Origin: an uncultured Clostridia bacterium
Lineage (GTDB): Bacteria > Bacillota > Clostridia > Oscillospirales > Acutalibacteraceae
Direction of reading: 5' to 3'
DNA length: 64,000 nucleotides
NCBI GenBank assembly: GCA_937892115.1
Contig: CALAUI010000007.1
Coordinates: 1-64,000, forward strand
Within the stretch, counting starts at the first letter, position 1, and each line of letters opens with the position of its first letter. Positions 34,201 through 42,487 of this stretch are shown piece after piece. Position numbers and translations under genes: made by a program. The notes under the pieces were generated by a model that had not been told where the DNA came from, ran no database searches, and saw only the letters and a list, made by a program, of their open reading frames with translations.

Positions 34201-34588
34201 TGAAGCAAAGACCAATATCTCCGCTGTGAACGAAAAGCTTATCGCCGCTCTGGAGGAAATCAACGGCATGAAGACCGAAAAGGCCGTTTCCGATGCTCTT
34301 GCGTATCTTGATGCAGTTGTCGGCGAATCAAAGTCAAACAAGGCAAAATCTCTTGCATCCAACGCAAAAACAATGCTCAGATCGGCTCAGTCACCTGAAC
34401 AGGTTGATGAGATTCTTGCAAACGCACTCAACGAAATAGAGGCGGCGGAGCAGGAACCCGGCGATGTTTGCCCTGACTGCGGTAAAGCCCACGAGAATAA
34501 CTTCTGGGGCAAAATAGTCTGCTTCTTCGTAAGAACATTTACTTTTATCAGCATATTATTCAAAAAGATCTCTGAAAATGTATTGTAA
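28244..34588 (+). CDS. Giant secreted multidomain protein A
   Basis: 2114 residues after AGGAG. Domains in order: signal peptide 1-31 ('GVATPAFA'). Next is a long alpha-helical region (32 to about 700) with a hydrophobic segment at 100-131 ('GISSIICMVSSTISLLKLVG') followed by heptads. A leucine-rich-repeat remnant ('LTISGTPEEIGENAFAGIG') and an InlB-like unit ('FAGWSFYPNG') follow. A Cys-rich 'HEHDF...CKICGYKD' unit lies at 897-940. A beta-helix with 'INGG' and 'TIDG' turns (about 1000-1540) resembles carbohydrate-binding Cthe_2159/DUF4353 proteins. Then come divergent InlB repeats (1565-1700), InlB B repeats (1700-1880), a second Cys/His unit and a short helical bundle. The tail, from Cys2076, is CPDCGKAH then FWGKIVCFF. 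No catalytic motif or sortase signal is seen. It is paralogous to the next gene. Confidence 0.85.
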   Translation: MKSKTSLAKKLLAILLSLLMAVGVATPAFAMDDDNEFGWGYINSRVYKETEGFRNRIQQQQEYLSYLEGSEYYMPGLAVEYLKKEMEPPQGLALVRSYFAAGMNVVRGISSIICMVSSTISLLKLVGVLKSETDPRFTSISESVKQIQTEVGDIDRKADAIQDTLTNEFAYIDLILLQQDYHHFKDEVWAQFYTDAVQPLNDLRNEYSDGVNWQLISFAEMWQDGDATTGLRSLFGKNKETGEIMQVFSGRNMEKSGKKLPDAPRASIDDIPVEYSVTLPGEYICANLSRKVALNNGNCIDELTKALEKGVYDAAEDGKLAAYSGFESLWRSLSEEKKQEKAKELAANLLDSLAFTCAYIEANEKGFAASVKNAYRIFTTWAAGEESLTSPLYARFRMLALTHGFEGEVMDQINDVFYYMNLMNLGFVEFAETVASMSRSLTENDRTDIRDMYVKAEIGMGNDYCNFVTGQPNYCYQTESVIEYKNITVESEMQFVAGVADWGDYDTDEKGLYYFGQFKDEPWMAYETAVEYPTDKNVAKQRKTASGQDLLGRAVSSKEAAILYAMYGSSGSEGSFADYLAVSNVTADAETVKDGIVTSMVSRAIEPYTEAKMTCYLPTGVGNYYFNDGKEFTVKRAISDRLVSNHNDDAYQVHDQASGGLLNTKTGSVNENAMIVGRTFYADHNLWPADIAVAFSTGKAKYEKQYLSGKQQEEEFGKVLDEYNNYNVYKITTTFSDEFGMLVSVPLNSYTFPADTKKIPDNFFKNGADLDELTISGTPEEIGENAFAGIGTPADRCRLKAAVAAGLLVDAWHGGYFGNTYVTIEKNDGSGEKEDVVAVAGAPTSNVVCTFTAPEHATFAGWSFYPNGVVADPNELIPIVHTDNATTLYAVWKFDHEHDFEVTAEGKSATCTKDGCTAEKTCKICGYKDVEVISATGHTLTYTKSGVNYTAACSACGYETTLYPKECGYHTVWSENEDGSGCYNVGIFSDAMTVIGEDGIYVISNSDDVIHSQTLSVHDGLNVSICFDGVGIAGTNHVGFNAGRSNVNLTLKGENTITTIDGDALASAGNLTIDGDGSLLITCNHDSPFYAPPVPFNTTGAHTVIKGGNICVMGGDRFSVMINDDVTGGDLVIEKNACFYAEKGIDTVPVNGAGEKVYPVLINNPDESLIIVNSKRFPFTVLPGRTDACIYLTHGEHDIRLLDDTAHNIYVEDPESGVTKLEMQYGDFTVINPRLDPNAVSFADGVLTVQRSSPITIKNTGTDETLNSIVVAPGVSANITLAGVRIVSGIEGVSPIKIETLPNKASNVTITLEEDTENTLVGGLDGSAGVAGISKNGALGTLTIDGEGTLSVTGGGGSAAIGSDKNNEVSGIIINGGNINAAVVGSEAAAIGSGKTEAGAGISSGFAARNITINGGTVTAESDKGPAVGAGVCGQNLPAQNITVNGGMLIAKSNSAEYTIGDIRTTGIVINGGVVTAEGTAEGKGGIGGVGTVIKNTASVKATHVESPVNGEGKSVSLHVMDIKIGEQVVVNGKCYRCIGHNGEEKMYLYLTDLNEVQKILGITLEKTERGSITYSPLVPMPGDTVTLSAEANDGYAFVDYEITPAVEITDGTFTMPDEAVTIKGIFNRIGNVTLAESEHGRVLPSKSIVTAGEKVNLYVMPDEGYELDTLTLTPETAVENDSFIMPEEDVSISCTFKPETNKVTWNIDGVPSEDEYSFGSEITVPEVPEKPGYTFAGWTPAVPDVMPDEDVEFFAVYEPITYTATFTADGKKIAEVDYTINMSELDEPSVPQKDNLIGKWKAYSLEIGGITVEAEYVPIVYKAKFVADGELVDEIEYTIETLEITEPAVPEKDGFTGRWSNYDLRPGGVTVKAVYTEDTQDTLHLHTFETKYSHNEAAHWFASTCGHDIVSSLDTHTFGEGVIEGNVSKYTCTVCGYVKIVNDTEVGSASELQLSIKAAKDAVDKAAAGGTEEVLQYAAATKAELEAKTNISAVNEKLIAALEEINGMKTEKAVSDALAYLDAVVGESKSNKAKSLASNAKTMLRSAQSPEQVDEILANALNEIEAAEQEPGDVCPDCGKAHENNFWGKIVCFFVRTFTFISILFKKISENVL

Positions 34589-34662
34589 TATCTGCAATGC
34601 ATTCGGGGGCTTTGAAGCTTCCTTTCATGAATAACGAATTTATTGTGAACGGAGACGTATAT

Positions 34663-37600
34663 ATGAAAAACAAAAGAAAAACATTAAAAAGCATAATCGC
34701 TTTGCTGCTTTGCTTCCTCATGGCGACAGGCGCTGCCGTGCCTGCGTTCGCCATGGATGATTACGAATTTGATGATAACAATATAGATATTAATGACTAT
34801 GATGACGTACTTGGAAACAAAGGGGTACAGATAGCAAATGAACTGGTTGAATATAATCTGGACCGCCTGCGAGCGCAATCAAAGCAATTGTCCGAACAAA
34901 TTCTTAAAAAGGAAACCGCAACCAATTTGGGCAGCAGCACTGATTATAGAGCCTTTCTGGAAAGTTATGTAAACTTTAAAAATCCCGGGGTACTTGATCC
35001 CAATGTTACCCGTGCCTACGATGATTGGGCCAATCTTTCCACTGCGTTCAGTATTTTTCAGGGCATCAGCTCCATTGTCTGTGCAGTCAGCAGCGCCATT
35101 TCTCTGCTGCAGATGATGGGCGTTATGAAAGGCGAGCCCGACCCCAGCGTGGCCATTATGGAGCAGCTCGGCACGCTCAAGAGCTCCGTTGATGAGCTTG
35201 ACCGCAAGGTGGATGCCATTCAGGACACCCTTGTTAACGAGTTTGCAGAACTTGACCTGAAGCTTCAGAACCAGGATTATAACCACTACAAAGATGATGT
35301 GTGGGCAAAGTTTTACACCGACGCGGTGGTTCCCCTCAATAATATTCAGACCGAATATTCCATCCGCGTCAATGACCTGCTCCTCGAATACATCGACCCT
35401 TGGCAGAAGGGCGAAAACAAAACCGACCTGCGCGCTCTTATGGGCAGAAATGAGGAGAACGGAGAAATTATGCAGGTTTACTCCGGCAGAAACCTCAGAG
35501 ACCCCGGCAGAGCCCTTCCCCAAGCACCCGAGGTTTCTCTTGACGGTCTTCCCGTGGAATACTCGATAGTGCTTCCTGCCGAATACATCACCGGAAATAT
35601 CGACAAAGAAGTATACCTTACCTCCGATAACTGCATTGCGGTGATGAGAGATGCTCTTACAAAGGGCGTTTATCAGGCTGCCGAAAAGGGTGAGCTTTCC
35701 GCTTACTACGGCTTTGAGAACGAGTGGCTTCATTTCACCGAGGAGGAGAAGCAGGCAACGGCAAAAGAATTTGCCGGTAACCTTGCCGATGCTCTCGCCT
35801 TTGCCTGCAGTTATAATGCGGTAAATGAAAAGGGTTTTACCTCAAGCGTGAGAAATGCCTATCTGAACTTTACAAAATGGCTGCAGGGCAGTGAATCCCT
35901 GACCTCTCCTCTGACGGCACAGCTCAAAATGCTCTCCCTTTCCCATGTGTTTGAGGGAGAAATCACAGAGAGCATAGACGAAATTACCTTGTACCTCTGC
36001 CTGATGAATCAGAATTTCTACAACTTCACGCAGACCATACTCTCCATGAGCAAGTCCCAGAGCAAGGAGCAGATGCTTGAGGTGAGCAACGAATACTACG
36101 CCTCCGAAATCATCATGTCGGCGGACTACACGAATTTCCTTACCGGCAACCCCAACTACTGCTATGTTACGGGCTCCGTAATCGAGTATAAGGATTTGAC
36201 TCTTGAATCCACAATGAAGTCCTACCATGTGCAGTTTGACGACAGCGAATTTATTGAGGAGAACGAAAACACCCAGTACGCAATTCCCGAGGGCTTCACA
36301 ACCACACGGTGGAAAATGTTTGAAAAGGGTACTCCCGATTCGCAGAAAGAGGCCTCTCAGGAAGACCTGATGGCAAGAACCATTACCCCCAAGCAGGCAA
36401 AAATAATCTACGCCATGTACGAAACCGCGAAAACCGGCATTGACTTTTCAAATTTCCTTGTTGACAACAGCGTGGCTGCCACGACGGAGCAGATATCCAG
36501 GAGCGGCATCATAACCTCTGTTGATACGGAAAACTTTGACCTGAGCAAGGAAAACATAAAAATGACCTGCTACCTGCCCTCCAACCACGGCACCTATGCT
36601 TACACACCCGGCAAGCAGTACACCGTGAAAAGCGGCGTGGCAAACGACCTTAATGTGGATAGCAACTACCGTCTGCACGACATGGCAACGGGCGGTCTGT
36701 TTGACCTGACGACCGGAGATTTCAATGAGAACGCCCCGCTGGAATACCGTGTGTATTACCACGGCACACGCACCGATTCCGCAGGAAAGGAATACAAAGT
36801 ACACCGTCTGATAGCTTTTTCCACCGCAGACTTTTCATCCAAGGATACCCGGTTAGAGTATGGTTCTGATGAATTGCGTAACCTCGGTGGAGATTGGTGG
36901 AAATATACATGCGGCAGAACGGAATCCGTGTTCACCTCCGACAGATACGGCATGCTTGTTTCTTCGGAGCTTTCCACCTACACCTTCACGGTAGACACAA
37001 AGAAAATAGGCAGTCAATTTTTCGGCAAAACCGTGAGCATTGATAAAATGGTGTTTAACGGCACACCCGAATCCATTGCCGATGATGCCTTCAAGGGCAT
37101 TGGCTCAACCGATAACCGCTGCCTGCTGAGTGCACCCTTTGCCACGGGTTCACTCGTCGGCAAATGGCACGGCGGATATTTCGGTGACATTCAGATAACG
37201 GTTGAGAAAAATGACGGCTCCGGCGAAAAGGAAACTGTAATAGCTGCCACCGGCGAGAAGGTCAGCGACGTTGTGTGCACCTTCACGGCACCGGAGTACG
37301 CTATCTTTGACGGTTGGTCCTTATATCCCAACGGCACTGCCGCTGACTCGAATGAAACCGTAACATCCGGCATGACACTTTATGCCAAGTGGAAATATGA
37401 CCATGAGCATGATTTTGAGGTGACAAAGGAAGCGGTTGCCGCAACCTGCACCGAAAACGGCTCAACGGAAGAAAAAACCTGCAAAACCTGCGGCTATAAG
37501 GATGTTAAGGTTATCCCCGCCACGGGACATACCTGCGAATATTCCAAGACCTATGACGGCGAATATATTGCGGAATGCAAACAGTGTGATTATAACGCTC

Positions 37601-40600
37601 ATCTTTATCCGAGAACATTTGGTTTCCAAACTGTATGGAGCGAAAATAAAACCGGAGACGATGTAATATACATCAGCGGTGCACCCGGAGAAACATGTAT
37701 TGAAGAGGACGGCGTTTATGTTATCGAGAGCAATGAACCTCCGTTTTCATTTTTAGATGATGCACAGGCAGTTTATGTCAAAGACGGAATAAACGCCAAC
37801 ATCTGCTTTGTCAAAGTGAAATTAACCGGCAGTGTGACCGCCAACGGTTTGAACATAGGAAAAGCCAATGTTCGTCTTACACTCAACGGTGAAAACACCA
37901 TAGCAAGTGAAGAATCCAGTGCATTTTTATGTGCCGGAAATCTTGTGATAGACGGCACAGGCGGTCTGACCGTAAGCGGAGATGATACTTATACACCGAT
38001 GATCTGCACGGGAGAAAACACCGTTATTAACGGCGGTTGCATTAAAGTTGAGGGCGGCAAAAACTTCTCTGTTGAAATCAACAAAGATAAAACAGGCGGT
38101 AAGCTGGTCATCACCGAAAACACCTCTGTTCTTACGGATTTCGGAATAGACTCCACAGCCGTAAATGAAAACGGTGAAAAAGTATACCCCGTGCTGATTC
38201 CTAACGAATACCTTTATTCCATTACGGTTGACGGCAAAGAATTGCCCGACAGCATAGCAAAAAAAGACGGCGAAGTATGTATTTATCTCACAGACGAAGA
38301 GCATGAAATCACGGTCGGCGATGAGCCGTTCTATTGGGAACCCATTGACGATATAGGATATTTTGAAAAAGAATACGGTGATTTTACCGTTTTGAATCCT
38401 GCTCTGGATGAAAAAGCCGTTGAGTATTCTCTGGGTGTTCTGACCGTAAGGAAGTCAACTCCCATCACAATCAAAAATACCGACCCGACAACCTCAACGA
38501 CTGACAGAATCGTTATTGCCAAAGATGTCAATGCCGATATAACGCTTGACGGAGTATCCATTCAAACGGGCAGTCTGACGGGCAAAAATGCCATTACTCC
38601 CATTTTGATTACCGAGAACAGCCGGGGTGCTGTTAAAATCACTCTGGCAGAGGGCTCCGAAAACGTGCTTGTTGCCGGAAATAACCATGCCGCTATTTCC
38701 AAAAACGGTGAATACGGAACGCTGACTATTGACGGCACCGGTTCCCTTTCCGCCACAGGCGGCATGAATGCGGCTGCAATCGGTTCAACCCCGGGTAAGC
38801 CCGTTGCCGGTATCATTATAGACGGCGGCAACATTGAAGCTATCGCCACCGGTGAGGGAGCTGCTGCCATCGGCGCAGGTAAAAATGAAACATTTACCGG
38901 CGGAAACGGTCATTACCTTGCACGCAATATTGTAATAAACGGCGGCTATATAAATGCCGTCTCTGACAGTGTTGCAATCGGTGCCGAATATCTCGGTACC
39001 TCCGCCGGCGAAGTACCCCTCATCAAGGATATAATAATCAACGGCGGTACGGTCATAGCCCAAAGCGGAACGAGCGACTATACCATAGGCAGTGAATATG
39101 CCGAAAATGTCAGGATCAACGGCGGTGTTGTTACTGCCGAAGGTACGGCAGAAGGCAAGGGCGGTATAGGCAGTGCCGATCATGTAATAATTGAAAATAC
39201 GGCATCGGTCAAGACAAGCCGCGTTGTCGACCCCGTCAACAGTCTCGGCAAGACCGTTTCACTCAATACTATTAAGATTGGTGCGAACAGTGATATACAC
39301 ATGAACGGCAAAGATTACAAATGTACCGGTCACAACGGCGAAGATAAGATTTATCTTTACCTTGCAGCAAATGACAGAGTCGCTGAGAATCCTCGTGTTG
39401 AATGTGAACAGAGCGACAGAGGCGTTGTGTTCTGCTCACCCGCTCATCCGAAGCCCGGAGATGAGGTTACTCTTATTCCCGCACCGTATAAGGGATATTC
39501 TTTCGTGGATTATGAAATTACTCCCGCTGTTGAAATCAAAGACGACACCTTCATCATGCCCAACACCCCTCTCACCATAAAGGGAATTTTTGCAAAGGTA
39601 GGCACCGTAACGGTTACCGAGAGCGAGCACGGCAGAGTAATGCCCTCCAAGTCCCTTGTTTCCTCCGGCGAGAAGGTCACCCTTCGCGCCATGCCGGATG
39701 ATGGCTATGAGCTTGATACGCTCACCGTTACTCCCGTTTCTCTTGAAGCAGACGGCAAGAGCTTCATCATGCCGGAAGAGGATGTAACCGTTACCTGTAC
39801 CTTCAAGGAGAAAACATGTACCGTAACATGGAACGTTGACGGTGAAACCGACGAAGAAGAAGTAATATTCGGCAATGAAATCATAAAACCCGAAAATCCG
39901 AATAAAGATGGATTTATCTTCAAGGGCTGGACTCCCGATATTCCCGAGTATATGCCGGATGCGGATCTGGAATTCTTTGCGGTGTTTGAGCCCATCACCT
40001 ACACGGCAAAATTCATAGCCGACGGCACGGAAATCGGAAGTGTCGAGTACAATCTCAGCATGGTTAAACCTGAAGAGCCCGCCGTACCCGAAAAAACCGG
40101 TTACACCGGCAAATGGGAGGAATACACTCTCACGGCAGGCGGAATTACCGTTGAGGCGGAATATACGCCCATTGAATACACGGCAAGATTTATTGCAGAC
40201 GGCGAACTTGTTAAAAATGTTGCCTACACAATTGAAACGTTGTCGATTGAAGAGCCCACCGTACCCGAAAAATCCGGTTATACCGGCGCATGGAGTGAAT
40301 ATTCTCTTACGGTTGGCGGAATAACGGTAAAGGCAGTTTATACTTCCTCGGTACATGAGCACACATTCTCCGCAAAACACAGCTTCAACGAAGCCGCGCA
40401 CTGGTTTGCTTCAACCTGCGGACATGATGTGGCATCCTGCCTTGAGCCGCACACCTTTGATGCAGGAACTATTGAAGGCAATGTTATAAGATACTCCTGC
40501 ACCAAATGTGATTATGTAGAGACTGTGGTTATGTCGGAAGATTACTCCGATAATCTGGCGACAATCATCAGCGATGCAAAAGATGCTATTGATCTGGCTG

Positions 40601-42387
40601 CCGCGGGCGGAGATGATGCAGTTCTGGAATATGCCGATGAGGCAAAGAACGCAATAGAAAAGCTTACTTTGGGCTCCGAGGTCACAAAGAAACTTGCCGA
40701 GGTAATCAGCACTATCAACAAGATGAAGACAGAGGCGGCTATTGCCGATGCTTTGGATACACTTGATAATGCTGCCGCATCAACAAGTAAGGGCCAGAGC
40801 ATAGTTCGTATGGCAAAGCTGCTGGTCAGTGAAGCCAAGAGCCCCGAAGAGGTTAATGCCATTCTTGCAGATGCGCTGACAAAGCTTGAAGCGGAAGAAT
40901 CCGCCGCTGCGGATGTTGCCGAGGCAAAAACGGCAGCAAAGGACGCCATTGCCGAAATGGCAGGCGAAAAGCAATCCGACGAAATGAAGAGCATCATTAC
41001 CGATGTTGAGTCGGTTATTGATGCGGCTCAGACAGCCGAGCAGGTTGCTGCGGCACTTGAACTCGGAGAAGCCGCCGTTCAGACACAGCTTGATAAGGAA
41101 GCGGCAGAAGCTTCTCTTGAAGAGGCAAAGGCTTCACTTACCGAGGCACAGACAGCTCTCACGGAAGCAAAGAATGCGCTGAAAGAAAAGACCGAAGCTC
41201 TTGATGCTGCAGAAGAAAAACTCAAAGAAGTAAATGATGCTCTTGAGCAGGCAAAGAAAGATCTTGACGCCAAGGATGAAGCAATCAGAACTGCGGAAGA
41301 AAACCTTGCAGCTGCTCAGGATGAACTCGAAAAAACAAAGAGCGAGCTTGAAGAGAAAGCCGAAGCTCTCAACGAAGCAAAATTAAATCTTTTGGCGGCA
41401 AATACGGCTCTTGAAAAAGCAAACAATCAGGTGGAAACTCTTACCGCTGACCTTAAAGAGGTTAATGACGAGCTTACCGAAACCAAGAGTGCACTCGGTA
41501 CGGCAGAGGGTCAGATAGAAACCCTCACAGAAGAACTCAGGTCGGCAAATAGTGAGCTGACCAAAACCAAGGGCGAGCTCGACGCGGCAAATGAGCAGGT
41601 GAAAACTCTCACAGCCGACCTCAATGAGGCAAACGATGAACTGACCGAAACCAAGACCGCTCTGGATAAAGCGGAAACCGATCTTGAAACGGCGGCAAAC
41701 GAAAAGGCGGTCCTTGAATCTCAGCTTGCGGATAAAGAAACCGAGCTTGAAAACCTCAGAAAATCCGGCGAAGCAAAGGATGAGGAAATCTCGGCACTTG
41801 AGGGTGAAATAGTCGAACTTGAAAAGGCAATTGAAACCAAGGACGGCGAAATCACCGCAAAGACCGGTGAAATTGCCGCACTTAACAAGAGTGTTGACGA
41901 GCTTGAAAAGGCCGTTGAAGACAAGAACAGGGAACTCGCCGAAAAGTCCGATGCGGTTGCAGAGCTTGAAAACAGCGTTTCCGAGCTTGAAAATACGGTC
42001 AAGGAAAAGAAAGAAGAGATTGCCGAGAAAGAAAAAACAATCGGTGATCTTGAAAAGAGTATTTCAAATCTTGAAGCTTCCGTTCAGGCAAAGGAAACCG
42101 AGGTCGCCGAAAAGGCCAAGGAAATAAAGAGCCTGGAGAACAACATCAAAAATCTTGAAACCGAAGTTACCGAAGCTCAGAAGGAAATCGCCGGTAAGAA
42201 CTCACAGATAGAAGAACTCACCGAACAGCTCGAAGAGGCAAAGGCCGAAATTGAAGAGCTTAAGGGCGGGCCAAGCGGCCATGATGATACTTGTCCCAAG
42301 TGCGGAAAAGTTCATAAGGATGATTTCTGGGGCAAAATCGTCTGCTTCTTCAACAGAATATTCAATTTCTTCAGAGACCTTTTCTGA
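34663..42387 (+). CDS. Giant secreted multidomain protein B with long coiled coil
   Basis: 2574 residues from ATG 34663 after CGGAG; the open frame reaches back to 34597, but the signal peptide 'ATGAAVPAFA' fixes the start. It is a full-length paralogue of protein A: helical N-terminus with a hydrophobic segment at about 127-158 ('GISSIVCAVSSAISLLQMMG'), then 'ELDRKVDAIQDTLVNEFAEL'. The InlB-like unit, Cys-rich unit (913-956), beta-helix (about 1003-1563), divergent repeats and InlB B repeats (to about 1897) follow in the same order. Unlike A, it then has a coiled coil of nearly 400 residues (about 2143-2533) rich in Glu/Lys/Ala heptads. It ends in CPKCGKVH and FWGKIVCFF from Cys2544. It lies 74 bases after A and is probably cotranscribed. 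It is perhaps an adhesin or toxin-like surface protein. Confidence 0.85.
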   Translation: MKNKRKTLKSIIALLLCFLMATGAAVPAFAMDDYEFDDNNIDINDYDDVLGNKGVQIANELVEYNLDRLRAQSKQLSEQILKKETATNLGSSTDYRAFLESYVNFKNPGVLDPNVTRAYDDWANLSTAFSIFQGISSIVCAVSSAISLLQMMGVMKGEPDPSVAIMEQLGTLKSSVDELDRKVDAIQDTLVNEFAELDLKLQNQDYNHYKDDVWAKFYTDAVVPLNNIQTEYSIRVNDLLLEYIDPWQKGENKTDLRALMGRNEENGEIMQVYSGRNLRDPGRALPQAPEVSLDGLPVEYSIVLPAEYITGNIDKEVYLTSDNCIAVMRDALTKGVYQAAEKGELSAYYGFENEWLHFTEEEKQATAKEFAGNLADALAFACSYNAVNEKGFTSSVRNAYLNFTKWLQGSESLTSPLTAQLKMLSLSHVFEGEITESIDEITLYLCLMNQNFYNFTQTILSMSKSQSKEQMLEVSNEYYASEIIMSADYTNFLTGNPNYCYVTGSVIEYKDLTLESTMKSYHVQFDDSEFIEENENTQYAIPEGFTTTRWKMFEKGTPDSQKEASQEDLMARTITPKQAKIIYAMYETAKTGIDFSNFLVDNSVAATTEQISRSGIITSVDTENFDLSKENIKMTCYLPSNHGTYAYTPGKQYTVKSGVANDLNVDSNYRLHDMATGGLFDLTTGDFNENAPLEYRVYYHGTRTDSAGKEYKVHRLIAFSTADFSSKDTRLEYGSDELRNLGGDWWKYTCGRTESVFTSDRYGMLVSSELSTYTFTVDTKKIGSQFFGKTVSIDKMVFNGTPESIADDAFKGIGSTDNRCLLSAPFATGSLVGKWHGGYFGDIQITVEKNDGSGEKETVIAATGEKVSDVVCTFTAPEYAIFDGWSLYPNGTAADSNETVTSGMTLYAKWKYDHEHDFEVTKEAVAATCTENGSTEEKTCKTCGYKDVKVIPATGHTCEYSKTYDGEYIAECKQCDYNAHLYPRTFGFQTVWSENKTGDDVIYISGAPGETCIEEDGVYVIESNEPPFSFLDDAQAVYVKDGINANICFVKVKLTGSVTANGLNIGKANVRLTLNGENTIASEESSAFLCAGNLVIDGTGGLTVSGDDTYTPMICTGENTVINGGCIKVEGGKNFSVEINKDKTGGKLVITENTSVLTDFGIDSTAVNENGEKVYPVLIPNEYLYSITVDGKELPDSIAKKDGEVCIYLTDEEHEITVGDEPFYWEPIDDIGYFEKEYGDFTVLNPALDEKAVEYSLGVLTVRKSTPITIKNTDPTTSTTDRIVIAKDVNADITLDGVSIQTGSLTGKNAITPILITENSRGAVKITLAEGSENVLVAGNNHAAISKNGEYGTLTIDGTGSLSATGGMNAAAIGSTPGKPVAGIIIDGGNIEAIATGEGAAAIGAGKNETFTGGNGHYLARNIVINGGYINAVSDSVAIGAEYLGTSAGEVPLIKDIIINGGTVIAQSGTSDYTIGSEYAENVRINGGVVTAEGTAEGKGGIGSADHVIIENTASVKTSRVVDPVNSLGKTVSLNTIKIGANSDIHMNGKDYKCTGHNGEDKIYLYLAANDRVAENPRVECEQSDRGVVFCSPAHPKPGDEVTLIPAPYKGYSFVDYEITPAVEIKDDTFIMPNTPLTIKGIFAKVGTVTVTESEHGRVMPSKSLVSSGEKVTLRAMPDDGYELDTLTVTPVSLEADGKSFIMPEEDVTVTCTFKEKTCTVTWNVDGETDEEEVIFGNEIIKPENPNKDGFIFKGWTPDIPEYMPDADLEFFAVFEPITYTAKFIADGTEIGSVEYNLSMVKPEEPAVPEKTGYTGKWEEYTLTAGGITVEAEYTPIEYTARFIADGELVKNVAYTIETLSIEEPTVPEKSGYTGAWSEYSLTVGGITVKAVYTSSVHEHTFSAKHSFNEAAHWFASTCGHDVASCLEPHTFDAGTIEGNVIRYSCTKCDYVETVVMSEDYSDNLATIISDAKDAIDLAAAGGDDAVLEYADEAKNAIEKLTLGSEVTKKLAEVISTINKMKTEAAIADALDTLDNAAASTSKGQSIVRMAKLLVSEAKSPEEVNAILADALTKLEAEESAAADVAEAKTAAKDAIAEMAGEKQSDEMKSIITDVESVIDAAQTAEQVAAALELGEAAVQTQLDKEAAEASLEEAKASLTEAQTALTEAKNALKEKTEALDAAEEKLKEVNDALEQAKKDLDAKDEAIRTAEENLAAAQDELEKTKSELEEKAEALNEAKLNLLAANTALEKANNQVETLTADLKEVNDELTETKSALGTAEGQIETLTEELRSANSELTKTKGELDAANEQVKTLTADLNEANDELTETKTALDKAETDLETAANEKAVLESQLADKETELENLRKSGEAKDEEISALEGEIVELEKAIETKDGEITAKTGEIAALNKSVDELEKAVEDKNRELAEKSDAVAELENSVSELENTVKEKKEEIAEKEKTIGDLEKSISNLEASVQAKETEVAEKAKEIKSLENNIKNLETEVTEAQKEIAGKNSQIEELTEQLEEAKAEIEELKGGPSGHDDTCPKCGKVHKDDFWGKIVCFFNRIFNFFRDLF

Positions 42388-42418
42388 AAAATCTTCTGAT
42401 AGCCCCATAATAACTTAT

Positions 42419-42446
42419 GCCCCGCCCGTCAATCGACGAGCGGGGC
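42419..42446. terminator. Convergent terminator-like hairpin
   Basis: GCCCCGCCCGTC (42419-42430) pairs with GACGAGCGGGGC (42435-42446) with one mismatch. It lies between giant protein B and the convergent lipoprotein gene; the T-run is weak. Confidence 0.65.
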
Positions 42447-42487
42447 TTAACTTCATATAAACAGGAATATTTATTGATTAAATATCG

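Noticed and set aside
39436..40401. 321-codon minus-strand frame inside giant protein B
   Set aside because: Antisense shadow of the InlB-repeat region; aromatic and Gly-rich translation without a domain or ribosome binding site.
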